A model generated the notes under the pieces. That model was not told the DNA's origin, ran no database searches, and saw only the letters and a program-made list of their open reading frames with translations. From contig MEDW01000002.1 in assembly GCA_001724215.1 (NCBI GenBank), positions 1 to 64,000 on the forward strand: 64,000 nucleotides of DNA, in the 5' to 3' direction. The position numbers were made by a program, and so were the translations under genes. Source of the stretch: Erythrobacter sp. SCN 62-14 (lineage in GTDB: Bacteria > Pseudomonadota > Alphaproteobacteria > Sphingomonadales > Sphingomonadaceae). Shown here piece after piece: positions 51,455 through 60,401 of this stretch (positions are counted from its first letter, which is position 1; each line of letters starts with the position of its first letter).

Positions 51455-52666
51455 ATGAAAATACATCCTCTCATCACCACCACCGAAGCCCTTGCCGAAT
51501 TGTGCGAGCGGCTGGCGAAGTCCGATTTCGTCGCGGTGGACACCGAATTCATGCGCGAGAACACCTATTGGCCTGAACTGTGCCTGGTGCAGATCGCCAA
51601 CACGCAAGAAGCCGCAGCGATTGATCCGCTGGCCGAAGGCATTGATCTTGCCCCGCTGCTCGATCTGATGTGCAACAACGAAGATGTGCTCAAGGTCTTT
51701 CATGCCGGCGGGCAGGACGTTGAAATCATCGTCAATCTCACCGGCAAGACGCCGCACCCCATTTTCGACACGCAAATCGCGATGATGGCGATCAGCCAGT
51801 CCGAACAGATCGGCTATGCCAATCTGGTGGAGACATGGCTGGGCCTCACCATCGACAAGGGCGCGCGCTTCACCGACTGGAGCCGCCGCCCGCTGACCGA
51901 TAGGCAGATCGAATATGCGATTGGCGATGTGACACATCTGTCCGCGATTTTCCCGCGCATCCTGAAGAAGCTGATGAAAACCGGGCGCGGAGTGTGGCTC
52001 GATGCCGAGATGGAAAAGCTGGCTGATCCATCGAACTACCTCATAGACCCTGCACAAGCGTGGAAGCGCATCCGGCAAGCGGGCCGCAATCCGCAAGTGC
52101 TGGGCCGGATGAAAGCGCTCGCCGCCTGGCGCGAAGGCGAGGCGCAGCACAAGAATATCCCGCGCGGGCGCATCATGCGCGATGAAACTCTGGCCGATAT
52201 CGCCAGCCACCCGCCCAAGGCGCAAGGCGATCTGGCCAAGGTGCGCGGGCTTTCGGCGGCGTGGAAGGACAATGACATTGGCAAGCGGCTGATGAAAGTG
52301 CTCGCCGATGCGACGCCGCTTTCCAAGGATGAAATGCCCGACAAGGTTGGTCGCGGTGCGCCCTTGGGCAAGGAAGGCGCGCTGGTCGCAGACCTTCTGA
52401 AATTGCTGCTGAAAATCCGCGCGCGTGAGATTGATGTGGCTGCCCGCCTGTTGACGCGGGCCGAGGAAATGGAAGCGCTGGCCGCTGGCGTGCGCGATCT
52501 GCCGGTGCTGAAGGGCTGGCGCTATGATGTGTTCGGCAAGGACGCGCTCGATCTGGTTGAGGGCAAGCTCGCCTTCGCCGTCGAAGGCGGCAAGCTCAAG
52601 ATGACGCATATTGACGATGTTGCAGGCGAAACCCCTGATGCACCCAGCGCGCTGGCGGCGGAGTAG
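51455..52666 (+). CDS. rnd: Ribonuclease D
   Basis: This 403-residue 3'-5' exoribonuclease acts in tRNA 3' maturation. The DEDDy exonuclease core shows the first acidic pair in VAVDTEFMRENTYW, the second Asp in HAGGQDVEII and the Tyr/Asp in YAIGDVTHL. An HRDC domain follows (about 205-290), then a C-terminal extension. It lies just upstream of oxyR (10 bp), so both may share a transcript. Length is typical. Confidence 0.94.
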   Translation: MKIHPLITTTEALAELCERLAKSDFVAVDTEFMRENTYWPELCLVQIANTQEAAAIDPLAEGIDLAPLLDLMCNNEDVLKVFHAGGQDVEIIVNLTGKTPHPIFDTQIAMMAISQSEQIGYANLVETWLGLTIDKGARFTDWSRRPLTDRQIEYAIGDVTHLSAIFPRILKKLMKTGRGVWLDAEMEKLADPSNYLIDPAQAWKRIRQAGRNPQVLGRMKALAAWREGEAQHKNIPRGRIMRDETLADIASHPPKAQGDLAKVRGLSAAWKDNDIGKRLMKVLADATPLSKDEMPDKVGRGAPLGKEGALVADLLKLLLKIRAREIDVAARLLTRAEEMEALAAGVRDLPVLKGWRYDVFGKDALDLVEGKLAFAVEGGKLKMTHIDDVAGETPDAPSALAAE

Positions 52667-52675
52667 AAGCGCACA

Positions 52676-53572
52676 GTGTCCACTTACCTTCCCACCATCA
52701 AGCAGTTGCAATATCTTGTTGCGCTCCATGAACATGGGCACTTCGGCAAGGCGGCAGACAGCTGCTTCGTGTCGCAATCGACGCTGTCGGCGGGAATCCG
52801 CGAGCTGGAATCGCTTTTGGGTGTGGTGCTGGTCGAACGCTCGCGCCGGGTGGTGCGGTTCACTGCCCTGGGCGAACAGGTGGTGGCGAAAGCAGGCCGG
52901 CTGCTGCGCGAGGCTGAGGAGCTGACCGATCTGGTGCAAGCAGCAGGCAAGCCGCTGGCGGGCGAATTGCGCATGAGCGTCATTCCCACCATCGCGCCCT
53001 TCATGCTGCCGCGCGTGCTGCCGCGCCTCAAACGCGAGCGGCCCGACCTTAAACTGATGCTGCGCGAGGAGACCAGTCAAGACGCGCTCGAATCGCTAGG
53101 CCATGGCCGGGTCGATTGCGTGCTCTTGGCCCTTCCCTTCGACATCGGCGAGGCCGCATTCGAGCATATTTGCGATGATCGCCTGTTTGTTGCCTTTCCC
53201 AAGGACGACCCGCGCGATCCGCCTGCCAGCATTCATCCCGATATGATCGATCAGGGCCGCTTGCTGCTGCTTGAGGACGGCCACTGCCTGCGCGATCATG
53301 CGCTGGCGGCGTGTAACCGCTCCGAATTGCGGGCCAGTGCAGCGATGATCGGCACGTCCTTGCACACGCTGGTGCAACTGGTGGACAATGATCTGGGCCT
53401 GACGATGCTGCCAGAAATGGCATTGCAAGCCGGAATCCTCAATGGCACCGACGTGGTGGCCCGCCCCGTCGAAAGCCCCACCGCCAAGCGCGAGATTGCC
53501 CTCATCTGGCGCAAGAATTCCCCGCGTGAGGCCGATTTCCTGCTGCTGGCCGAGGAATTGCGCGCCGGATAA
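52676..53572 (+). CDS. oxyR: OxyR-type LysR regulator
   Basis: This 298-residue LysR-type regulator senses hydrogen peroxide. The N-terminal winged helix-turn-helix is typical (KQLQYLVALHEHGHFGKAAD). The redox pair is preserved in LLEDGHCLRDHALAACN, matching the positions of Cys199 and Cys208 of E. coli OxyR. The start is a GTG at 52676, 10 bp after rnd. Its regulon cannot be read here; no catalase or peroxiredoxin gene is adjacent. Confidence 0.9.
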   Translation: MSTYLPTIKQLQYLVALHEHGHFGKAADSCFVSQSTLSAGIRELESLLGVVLVERSRRVVRFTALGEQVVAKAGRLLREAEELTDLVQAAGKPLAGELRMSVIPTIAPFMLPRVLPRLKRERPDLKLMLREETSQDALESLGHGRVDCVLLALPFDIGEAAFEHICDDRLFVAFPKDDPRDPPASIHPDMIDQGRLLLLEDGHCLRDHALAACNRSELRASAAMIGTSLHTLVQLVDNDLGLTMLPEMALQAGILNGTDVVARPVESPTAKREIALIWRKNSPREADFLLLAEELRAG

Positions 53573-53582
53573 GCGCGCCGCC

Positions 53583-54191
53583 TTAATCCATATGTTTAAG
53601 GCCCACCCGCAGGTAATCCCAGCCGGTGATGCAGGTCAGCACGGCCGCCGCCCACAGCGCAGCCAAGCCCACCACATGGATCCAGCTTTCGGCAAAGGTG
53701 CGGCACATATCGCCCACCGACTGGCACGGCTGACCATGCACCGCCCCGCCCAAAATCAGCGCGCCGAGCGCAATCAGCTGAAAGGTCGTTTTCCACTTGG
53801 CGAGCCGCGAGACCGGCACCGAGACCTGAATGCCGCCTAAGAATTCGCGCAGGCCCGACACCGCAATCTCGCGGATCAGGATAATCAGCCCTGCGATCAC
53901 ATGCATATCGCCCACATAGGGCCCGCGCAGATAGCCTTGCGCTGTCAAAATCAGGATGACCGTGGCCACCATGATCTTGTCAGCTATGGGGTCCAGAAAG
54001 ATACCCAGCTTCGACACAGTTCCTTGCGCGCGCGCCAGATAGCCATCGAAATAATCGGTTATCGCAATGATGGTGTAGAGCACAAAGGCGATCAGATAGC
54101 CCAGCTTCCAGCCCGGCCACCACAGGAAAAACCCCAGCAAAGGCAGCGCCGCAATCCGCGACAGGGTAAGGATATTGGGCAAGGTCAGCAT
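53583..54191 (-). CDS. pgsA: CDP-diacylglycerol--glycerol-3-phosphate 3-phosphatidyltransferase
   Basis: This 202-residue membrane enzyme makes phosphatidylglycerol phosphate, the precursor of phosphatidylglycerol and cardiolipin. The CDP-alcohol phosphotransferase signature is complete: ITDYFDGYLARAQGT, then FLDPIADKI. Several hydrophobic helices follow. The ATG at 54191 (MLTLPNILTLSRI) is chosen over the 17-residue longer ORF, whose first residues look untranslated. It is convergent with oxyR (10 bp). Confidence 0.93.
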   Translation of the reverse strand: MLTLPNILTLSRIAALPLLGFFLWWPGWKLGYLIAFVLYTIIAITDYFDGYLARAQGTVSKLGIFLDPIADKIMVATVILILTAQGYLRGPYVGDMHVIAGLIILIREIAVSGLREFLGGIQVSVPVSRLAKWKTTFQLIALGALILGGAVHGQPCQSVGDMCRTFAESWIHVVGLAALWAAAVLTCITGWDYLRVGLKHMD

Positions 54192-54308
54192 AGTCTCACA
54201 CCCTCTAGCGTGCCCAGGGCCGGGGCAAAAGCACCAATGCAAGGCTTGTGAACCGCAGCGCCTGCGCTATGGCAGGGCTTGCAACAGGAGCGTTTGCGAC
54301 GGGGCCGC

Positions 54309-55628
54309 ATGACAACATCCACCCATTTGCTGCGTCAGCGGCGGTTCGCACCCCTGTTCGTGACGCAGCTTCTCAATGCGCTCAACGACAATCTCTACAA
54401 GAACGCGATGGTGCTGTTCGTGGTCTATCAGGTGTATAATTCGCCTGAGACAGAGACATTTATCAGTGGCGTGGCAACGGCCGTTTTCGTGCTGCCGTTT
54501 GTGCTGTTTTCGGCTACCGCCGGGCAACTAGCCGATATGCGCGACAAGGCCAAGATCATCCGCTGGATCAAATTTGCCGAAATTATCATCATGAGCGTGG
54601 GCGCAACCGGGCTGGTGCTGGCGGCGCGCGGTGTCCAGATCGAGGCTCTTGCCATTCCGCTCTTGTTCACCGCTCTGTTTGCGATGGGCGTCCATTCAAC
54701 CTTCTTTGGCCCGATCAAATACGCAATCCTGCCTCAGCATTTGCGCAAGGACGAAGTGCTCGCCGGAACCGGATTGGTCGAGGCGGGAACCTATGTGGCG
54801 ATCCTGGTTGGCATGATGCTGGGCGGCGCGCTGCCGATCATGGCGAGCACGATCGGCGTGATTGTGATTGCGCTGGTGGGCTATCTGGTGTGCCGGTGGG
54901 TTCCTGCGGCCCCTGCCGAAACGGCAGAGACCAAGGTCGATTGGAATCCGTGGCGCGCATCAAAGTCCTTGATGAGCTTTTCGATGAACAATCCGGAACT
55001 GCGCTATTCGGTGCTGGCGATCAGCTATTTCTGGACGATTGCGGCGATTTTGTCGGTGCAGTTCATCCCGCTGGCCAAGAATGTGCTGCTGGCCGATAAG
55101 CAGGTGGCCGCAGTCATGCTGGTCGCCTTTTCGGCAGGGATCGCAATTGGTTCGGTGTCGATCAACGCTTTGCTCAAAGGCGATATCTCGGCGCGCTATT
55201 CGGCGGCCTCGGTGCTGGTGATGGGGGGCTTGCTCGTCACCTTCTACCTGCTGTGTCGTTCGTGGAATTTGGCGCCAGCGGGCGGCGGATTGTTCAGCGT
55301 AGGCGAATTTCTGGCCCAGCCGTTGGCGCTCGTGCTGATTGCGAACCTGCTGTTGATCGCGGTGGCAGGGGGCATGTTTGTTGTGCCGCTCTATGCCTTC
55401 CTGACCACGCGGGTCGCGGTCAATCAGGCGTCGCGTTCAGTCGCGGCCAACAATCTGATTTCTTCGGTTTTCATGGTGATGGGCGCAGTGGTGGCAGGCG
55501 CGCTGGGATTTTTGGGAATACCGCTGGCAGAACAACTGCTTGCCAGCCTGATCCTGTGCGCTATTTCTGCCGCTACCGCGCGTAAACTGCACGCCACCGA
55601 AGCAGGCCGCGCGCCCGAAGTGCCTTAA
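54309..55628 (+). CDS. MFS transporter, LplT/lysophospholipid-type
   Basis: This 439-residue membrane protein has about 12 helices. The N-terminal LFVTQLLNALNDNLYKNAMV and the FGPIKYAILPQHL segment are characteristic of the LplT subgroup of the major facilitator superfamily, which flips lysophospholipids. In many bacteria LplT precedes or is fused to an acyltransferase; none is found here. The start at 54309 is 10 codons into the track ORF and preceded by a weak ribosome site. It lies divergently from pgsA. Confidence 0.8.
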   Translation: MTTSTHLLRQRRFAPLFVTQLLNALNDNLYKNAMVLFVVYQVYNSPETETFISGVATAVFVLPFVLFSATAGQLADMRDKAKIIRWIKFAEIIIMSVGATGLVLAARGVQIEALAIPLLFTALFAMGVHSTFFGPIKYAILPQHLRKDEVLAGTGLVEAGTYVAILVGMMLGGALPIMASTIGVIVIALVGYLVCRWVPAAPAETAETKVDWNPWRASKSLMSFSMNNPELRYSVLAISYFWTIAAILSVQFIPLAKNVLLADKQVAAVMLVAFSAGIAIGSVSINALLKGDISARYSAASVLVMGGLLVTFYLLCRSWNLAPAGGGLFSVGEFLAQPLALVLIANLLLIAVAGGMFVVPLYAFLTTRVAVNQASRSVAANNLISSVFMVMGAVVAGALGFLGIPLAEQLLASLILCAISAATARKLHATEAGRAPEVP

Positions 55629-55816
55629 ATGATGAAGGCGAAAATCGCTGCTGTGGCCGCCAGATAGACGCTGGCAAAGCCGCGCACATCCTCGGCTGTC
55701 AGCCGCCACAGGCTTTCCGCAGGGATCGGGATCAGGTCCTGCTTGATATGCGGCGGAAGGCTGCGCCGGAACCAATGGCGAGCGCTCTCGTCAGTCAGGA
55801 CAAGGCTGCGGCGCAT
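55625..55816 (-). CDS. Small hypothetical membrane protein
   Basis: This 63-residue protein has AGGAGA before the ATG at 55816, which is preferred over the track start at 55885. The N-terminal half is basic and soluble (RRSLVLTDESARHWFRRSLP) and the last 18 residues form one hydrophobic helix (GFASVYLAATAAIFAFII). It ends 4 bases inside the MFS gene, so the two genes converge with a short overlap. No family is recognised. A cytoplasmic N terminus and a tail-anchored helix are likely. Confidence 0.65.
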   Translation of the reverse strand: MRRSLVLTDESARHWFRRSLPPHIKQDLIPIPAESLWRLTAEDVRGFASVYLAATAAIFAFII

Positions 55817-55966
55817 GGGGGGCTCTCCTGTCTCCTTGAGCAGTGACGTTAACGCTTTTTTAACCCTTGCGTAAAGGACCGCCACCCATCCTGCGCCATT
55901 GTGGGACAGTTTGCGAAAGACGCGCGATTGCGGTTAGAGACGAAGCGCATGACGGGAGAGAATGCC

Positions 55967-57643
55967 ATGAGTGAACCTGCGCTGCGCAGCGCTGCCGAAT
56001 TGCTGGTGGATTGCCTTGCAGAACAGGGCTGTGAGCGGATCTTTACCGTGCCGGGGGAAAGCTTCCTCGCCGTGCTCGATGCGCTGCATGACCGCCCGCA
56101 GATTGAGGCAATCACCTGCCGTCAGGAAGGGGGCGCAGCCTTCATGGCCTGCGCTGACGGCGCTTTGACGGGGCGGCCGGGCGTCGCTTTCGTAACCCGC
56201 GGCCCCGGCGCAACCAATGCCAGCATCGGTGTGCATGTCGCGCATCAGGATTCTGTGCCGATGGTGCTGTTTGTCGGCGATGTGGCGCGGGGGATGCGCG
56301 ATCGCGAAGGCTTTCAGGAGGTCGATTTTGCCGCCTTCTTTGCGCCCATCAGTAAATGGGCCGCACGCATCGATGATCCTGCGCGCATCCCCGAATATAT
56401 CGCGCGTGCTTTTTCGGTGGCGATCAATGGCCGCCCCGGCCCGGTGGTGCTCGCCCTGCCCGAAGATATGCTGTGCGAGGAAGTTTCGAGCGCACTTGCG
56501 CCGCGCCCGCAGGTCACCCGGCCCGCGCAGGCACCCTGCCCTGACGCCATGGCGGCGTTGATTGCGATGATCAGTGATGCAGCCAGCCCCATCGCGATCA
56601 TCGGCGGGGCCGGCTGGAACGCCAAGGCGCGCGATCACTTCATGATCTTTGCCGAGCGCGTCGGGCTCCCTGTAGCCACCGCCTTCCGGCGGCAGGATGC
56701 GATTTCGCCGGCCTCGCCCGTCTATGCCGGAAACCTTGGCTATGGCCCCAATCCGCGCCTTGTCGAGCGCCTGCGCGAGGCCGATCTCATCATCGCCGTC
56801 GGCGCGCGGCTCGGTGAGGCGACCACCGATGGATATAGCGTGCCCACGCTGGAACACCCCGGGCAGACGCTGGTGCACATCCACCCTGACCCCGAAGAAC
56901 TGGGCCGGGTCTATCGCACCGATCTGGCGATTTGTGCTGCAATGGATGAATTTGCTGAATGCCTTGCCCTTTGGGAAGACACCGCGATCATTCCGTTTGA
57001 TGCAGGGGGCGAGGCGCATCGCGACTGGCTTGAATGGAGCACGCCTGCGCCCTCTGGCAACGCGCCTGCACTCGATCTGGCGGCCTGCGTGGCGCATATG
57101 CGCGAGTGCCTGCCGGCCGACACCATCATCGCCAACGGCGCAGGCAATTTTGCCGGATGGTGGCATCGCTACTGGCGCTATGCGGGCTACCCCAGCCAGC
57201 TTGCGCCCACCTGCGGTGCGATGGGTTACGGCGTGCCAGCCGCCATTGCCGCTGCGCTCAGGATGCCCGATCGCATGGTGGTGGCGGTCGCGGGGGATGG
57301 CGATTTCCTGATGAACGGGCAGGAACTCGCCACCGCCGCGCAATATGGCGCCGATTTGCTGGTATTAGTGGTCGATAACGGCGCTTATGGCACAATAAGG
57401 ATGCATCAGGAGCGCGAATATCCGGGGCGGGTCAGCGCCACGCGTCTTGCCAATCCCGATTTTGCAGCTCTTGCGCGCAGCTTCGGCGCATGGGCCGCGC
57501 GCGCCGAGACCACGCAGGAATTCATCGCCGCGCTCACCGAAGCACAGGGGCGCAAGGGCCTGAGGCTCATTCACATGGTGATCGAAGTGGAGCAGCTTGC
57601 CGCCAGCGGGGCAACCCTCAGCGGACTGCGGGCACGAAAGTGA
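55967..57643 (+). CDS. Thiamine diphosphate-dependent enzyme, acetolactate synthase-like
   Basis: This 558-residue protein has the three-domain ThDP enzyme layout: a PYR domain with the conserved Glu in CRQEGGAAFMACAD, a central domain (about 190-330), and a PP domain with the GDGDFLMNGQELATAA metal/ThDP motif and NGAYGTI. It most resembles acetolactate synthase large subunits, but the regulatory small subunit is absent, and related enzymes (oxalyl-CoA, sulfoacetaldehyde and benzoylformate types) share this layout. GGGAGAG before the ATG at 55967 favours that start. A terminator hairpin follows the stop. Confidence 0.78.
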   Translation: MSEPALRSAAELLVDCLAEQGCERIFTVPGESFLAVLDALHDRPQIEAITCRQEGGAAFMACADGALTGRPGVAFVTRGPGATNASIGVHVAHQDSVPMVLFVGDVARGMRDREGFQEVDFAAFFAPISKWAARIDDPARIPEYIARAFSVAINGRPGPVVLALPEDMLCEEVSSALAPRPQVTRPAQAPCPDAMAALIAMISDAASPIAIIGGAGWNAKARDHFMIFAERVGLPVATAFRRQDAISPASPVYAGNLGYGPNPRLVERLREADLIIAVGARLGEATTDGYSVPTLEHPGQTLVHIHPDPEELGRVYRTDLAICAAMDEFAECLALWEDTAIIPFDAGGEAHRDWLEWSTPAPSGNAPALDLAACVAHMRECLPADTIIANGAGNFAGWWHRYWRYAGYPSQLAPTCGAMGYGVPAAIAAALRMPDRMVVAVAGDGDFLMNGQELATAAQYGADLLVLVVDNGAYGTIRMHQEREYPGRVSATRLANPDFAALARSFGAWAARAETTQEFIAALTEAQGRKGLRLIHMVIEVEQLAASGATLSGLRARK

Positions 57644-57653
57644 GGTCGACACG

Positions 57654-57685
57654 AAAAACCGCCCCTCGGCTGAGAGGCGGCTTTT
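57654..57685. terminator. Bidirectional terminator
   Basis: AAAA-CCGCC-C-CTC and GAG-A-GGCGG-C-TTTT form a stem with a GGCT loop. A run flanks on each side, so it can act on both strands. It lies between the ThDP enzyme (stop at 57643) and the convergent CsbD-like gene. Confidence 0.7.
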
Positions 57686-57707
57686 CAATTCAAAGTCAGG
57701 TTATAGC

Positions 57708-57878
57708 TTAGATGTCGTTGCCAAGAGCGCCTTCAACCTTGCCCTTGACCTTCTGCGCCTTGCCCTTCAACTCCTGAACCTTGCCCTCAGCCTTGTCTTC
57801 CGGCTTATCCGATTCTTGCTTCAGGCCGCCGACAACTTCATTGATCGTGCCCTTGATGTTTTCCGTAAGCTTACCCAT
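57708..57878 (-). CDS. CsbD-family stress protein
   Basis: This 56-residue protein is too short for the ORF track. Its start MGKLTENIKGTINEVVGG and Lys/Glu/Ala/Gly-rich repeats (KAEGKVQELKGKAQKVKGK) are typical of CsbD-like proteins, small hydrophilic helical proteins induced by general stress. The function is unknown; they are thought to be disordered or form bundles. A terminator hairpin is placed after its stop. It is a stand-alone gene convergent with the ThDP enzyme. Confidence 0.82.
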   Translation of the reverse strand: MGKLTENIKGTINEVVGGLKQESDKPEDKAEGKVQELKGKAQKVKGKVEGALGNDI

Positions 57879-58058
57879 GGGAAATATCCTCCATCAATTC
57901 TGTATGAACAAGCATTTTTGCTTGCCCTTCACACAACTAATGATGGAAACTACTTATCCGTTCCGCGATTTCATCCGCAAAGCGGCCAGCCGTTGCTGCG
58001 CCGGGATGGAACGAACCACCCGAAAAGCCGCCGAAATCTTCGAAAAAATCAGAAAAGT
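57879..58058. other. Non-coding stretch between CsbD and EVE genes
   Basis: The ORF 57781-58074 on the plus strand crosses the CsbD gene on the opposite strand and has no family features, so it is not taken as a gene. Nothing else is seen here; the minus-strand promoter of the CsbD gene must lie here. Confidence 0.5.
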
Positions 58059-58487
58059 CTATAACTTATACTGAGCCATTTCGCAGATCACCGCCCATTC
58101 TGCGGGCGTGACACCGCACACCGACAGGCGCGACTGACGGATCAACTGCATATCGGCAAGGCGTGGCTCGGCCTTGATCGCAGCGAGAGTAACCGGGTGA
58201 TCAAATCGCACCTTGGGCTTGACCTTCACCGCGGCCCACTTGCCGGTTTCATCGGTCGGATCGATGATCCCGGCAACACTGATGGTGCAGATGCCAACCA
58301 CCTCAAGCCCTTCGCGCGAGTGATAGAAGAACGCCTCGTCCCCCACCTGCATGGCCGCCAGATTGTTGCGCGCCTGATAATTGCGCACCCCGTCCCAAGT
58401 GCCTTCAGCTTCGGCCACCAGATCATCCCAACTATATTTGAACGGTTCTGATTTCATCAGCCAGTAACGCATGGGCTCACCTGCCAT
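58059..58487 (-). CDS. EVE domain-containing protein
   Basis: This 142-residue protein matches the PUA-like EVE domain: MRYWLMKSEPFKYSWDDLVA at the N terminus, then GVRNYQARNNLAAMQVGDEAFFYHS in segments and a C-terminal LIRQSRLSV. EVE domains bind modified bases in DNA or RNA and often occur with restriction or stress systems; free-standing members are common in alphaproteobacteria. The ATG at 58487 with AGAGGAAA is used; 58472 is the alternative. It is divergent from the GGDEF-EAL gene. Confidence 0.85.
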   Translation of the reverse strand: MAGEPMRYWLMKSEPFKYSWDDLVAEAEGTWDGVRNYQARNNLAAMQVGDEAFFYHSREGLEVVGICTISVAGIIDPTDETGKWAAVKVKPKVRFDHPVTLAAIKAEPRLADMQLIRQSRLSVCGVTPAEWAVICEMAQYKL

Positions 58488-58672
58488 TGCTTTCCTCTTG
58501 TCAATAATGGGCGTGAATGCCCGATGCGTTAACGCGCCCGCCTGCCGGAGGCAAATTAACTCGATCTTTAGGCAAAGCTGGCAAAGCATGGCGTGGCGCC
58601 CACAAGTCTAAGGCGGGTGATCACCAGACCGGCAAAGCTATAGGAGCCTTGGCGTAGCGGGGTGCAAGGATT

Positions 58673-60331
58673 GTGACCGAAGCTGACAGAACCAACCGAT
58701 TGGTGACCGCCGAGCGCGATGTCATCGTGCTCGTGATCACCCTTGCGGCCATCGTGCTGTTTGTGGTGTCTGGCGGCTTGGCCGTCCCGCAGGCAGTGTC
58801 CGAGTTCTTTTTCGCTGGTCACAAAGCCGATAATGTGTTGCTCAGCGCGCTTTTGCTGAACATCGCGCTGATCATTTTTGGCTGGCGGCGATATCGTGAA
58901 TTGCGCGCCGAGATCGAACAGCGCACCCGTGCTGAGGAGCAGGCCCGCCTGCTTGCCGAACTTGACCCACTCACCGGCTGCCTCAATCGCCGCAGCATGG
59001 CTCCTGCCACCGAAAAGGTGCGCGCCGCTGCCCATGCACGGGGACAAGCGGTTGCCTATTGCCTTATCGATGTCGATCATTTCAAGCAGATCAACGATGT
59101 CTATGGCCATGTCGCCGGCGACAATGCGCTGGTTGAATTGTGCCGACGCTTTCACAAGGTGCTACCCGAAGAAGCGCGTCTTGCCCGGCTCGGCGGCGAT
59201 GAATTTGCCATTGTCATGCCCTATGACCGAGATCGTCCCGAACGGGTGGATGATCTCGTGATCCGGCTGTTTGAACAGGCCAGCATTCCTTTCGACCTCG
59301 ACCGCGTCACGATCGAGGCGACAATCTGTGTCGGGGTCACCAGCGATGACCCAACCGAGCCCGGCGAGGAGATTTCAGCCGAAACCCTGATGCACCGCGC
59401 TGATATGGCGATGTATGAGGCCAAGAAACAGGGCCGTAACCGCTATTTCTGGTTTGAGCCCAGCATGGAAAGCGAATTGCGCTTTCGCAACGAGCTTGAG
59501 ATCGGCATCCGCCGCGGGCTTCAGAATGGCGAGTTCGAACCCTTTTACGAACAGCAGATCGATCTTGAGAGCGGCGATCTGGTGGGTTTCGAAATGCTGG
59601 CGCGCTGGCGCTCGCCGCAACTTGGGATGGTGAGCCCGGAGACGTTCATTCCGGTGGCCGAAGAAATCGGCCTGATCAATGAACTGTCCGAACAACTCAT
59701 GAAACAGGCGCTTGTCGATGCGCGCGAATGGGATGACAGCCTGAGCCTTTCGGTGAATATTTCACCCGTCCAGCTGCGCGATCCGTGGTTTGCGCAAAAG
59801 CTGTTGAAGCAAATGGTTGCGGCCAAGTTCCCACCATATCGGCTCGAAATCGAGATCACTGAAAGCTGTCTGCACGAAAACGTCGGGATGGTGCGCTCGA
59901 TGATCACCAGTTTGCGCAATCAGGGCGTCAAGGTCAGCCTAGATGATTTCGGCACCGGCTACTCAAGCTTCGAACAATTGCGCACCCTGCCATTCGACAG
60001 GCTCAAGATCGACCGCAGCTTCATAGCCGAATTGCGCCAAAGCGAAGGCCGTTCACGGATTGTCGATGCGATTGTTTCGCTAGGCCGCGGTCTCAACCTG
60101 CCGATTACGGCCGAAGGGGTGGAAGATGAGACCATCCTGGCCGCGCTCAAGGACATGGGTGGTCTGAAAGCGCAGGGCTACATCTATGGCAAGCCCGAGA
60201 CCGCCGATCAGGTGCGCCAGCGCTTGCGGCTGGCAGGTCTTCTGACCGAACGAGGACACCCGCTGCGCAGGTCTGACAGCACGAGCACAGCTCCGCATGA
60301 AGACCATCAGCGCCGGATTTTCTACCCCTGA
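58673..60331 (+). CDS. GGDEF-EAL membrane protein (c-di-GMP metabolism)
   Basis: This 552-residue protein has two N-terminal transmembrane helices (about 16-37 and 55-72) and a short linker helix, then a GGDEF domain (about 95-255) with intact RLGGDEFAIVM, and an EAL domain (about 280-525). The EAL signature reads EML instead of EAL, but DDFGTGYSS, ITESCLHENV and AEGVEDE are present, so phosphodiesterase activity is possible. It makes or breaks c-di-GMP. The start is a GTG at 58673 with a nearby AAGGA. No sensory domain is seen beyond the helices. Confidence 0.88.
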   Translation: MTEADRTNRLVTAERDVIVLVITLAAIVLFVVSGGLAVPQAVSEFFFAGHKADNVLLSALLLNIALIIFGWRRYRELRAEIEQRTRAEEQARLLAELDPLTGCLNRRSMAPATEKVRAAAHARGQAVAYCLIDVDHFKQINDVYGHVAGDNALVELCRRFHKVLPEEARLARLGGDEFAIVMPYDRDRPERVDDLVIRLFEQASIPFDLDRVTIEATICVGVTSDDPTEPGEEISAETLMHRADMAMYEAKKQGRNRYFWFEPSMESELRFRNELEIGIRRGLQNGEFEPFYEQQIDLESGDLVGFEMLARWRSPQLGMVSPETFIPVAEEIGLINELSEQLMKQALVDAREWDDSLSLSVNISPVQLRDPWFAQKLLKQMVAAKFPPYRLEIEITESCLHENVGMVRSMITSLRNQGVKVSLDDFGTGYSSFEQLRTLPFDRLKIDRSFIAELRQSEGRSRIVDAIVSLGRGLNLPITAEGVEDETILAALKDMGGLKAQGYIYGKPETADQVRQRLRLAGLLTERGHPLRRSDSTSTAPHEDHQRRIFYP

Positions 60332-60401
60332 CGATCGGAATTGGCAGTCCCACTGCCAAGGGTGGACGAAACGCCTCGCGCACAATAGAGGCGCAGAGGC
60401 G

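Noticed and set aside
57597-58064. 155-residue plus-strand ORF across the CsbD gene
   Set aside because: Its Leu-rich middle is the reverse complement of the Lys/Glu-rich CsbD gene, and the CsbD frame has family identity.
60297-60401. 35-residue N-terminal extension of DapF
   Set aside because: It overlaps the 3' end of the GGDEF-EAL gene and has no conservation; MRIPFIKMHGLGNDF is the canonical start.
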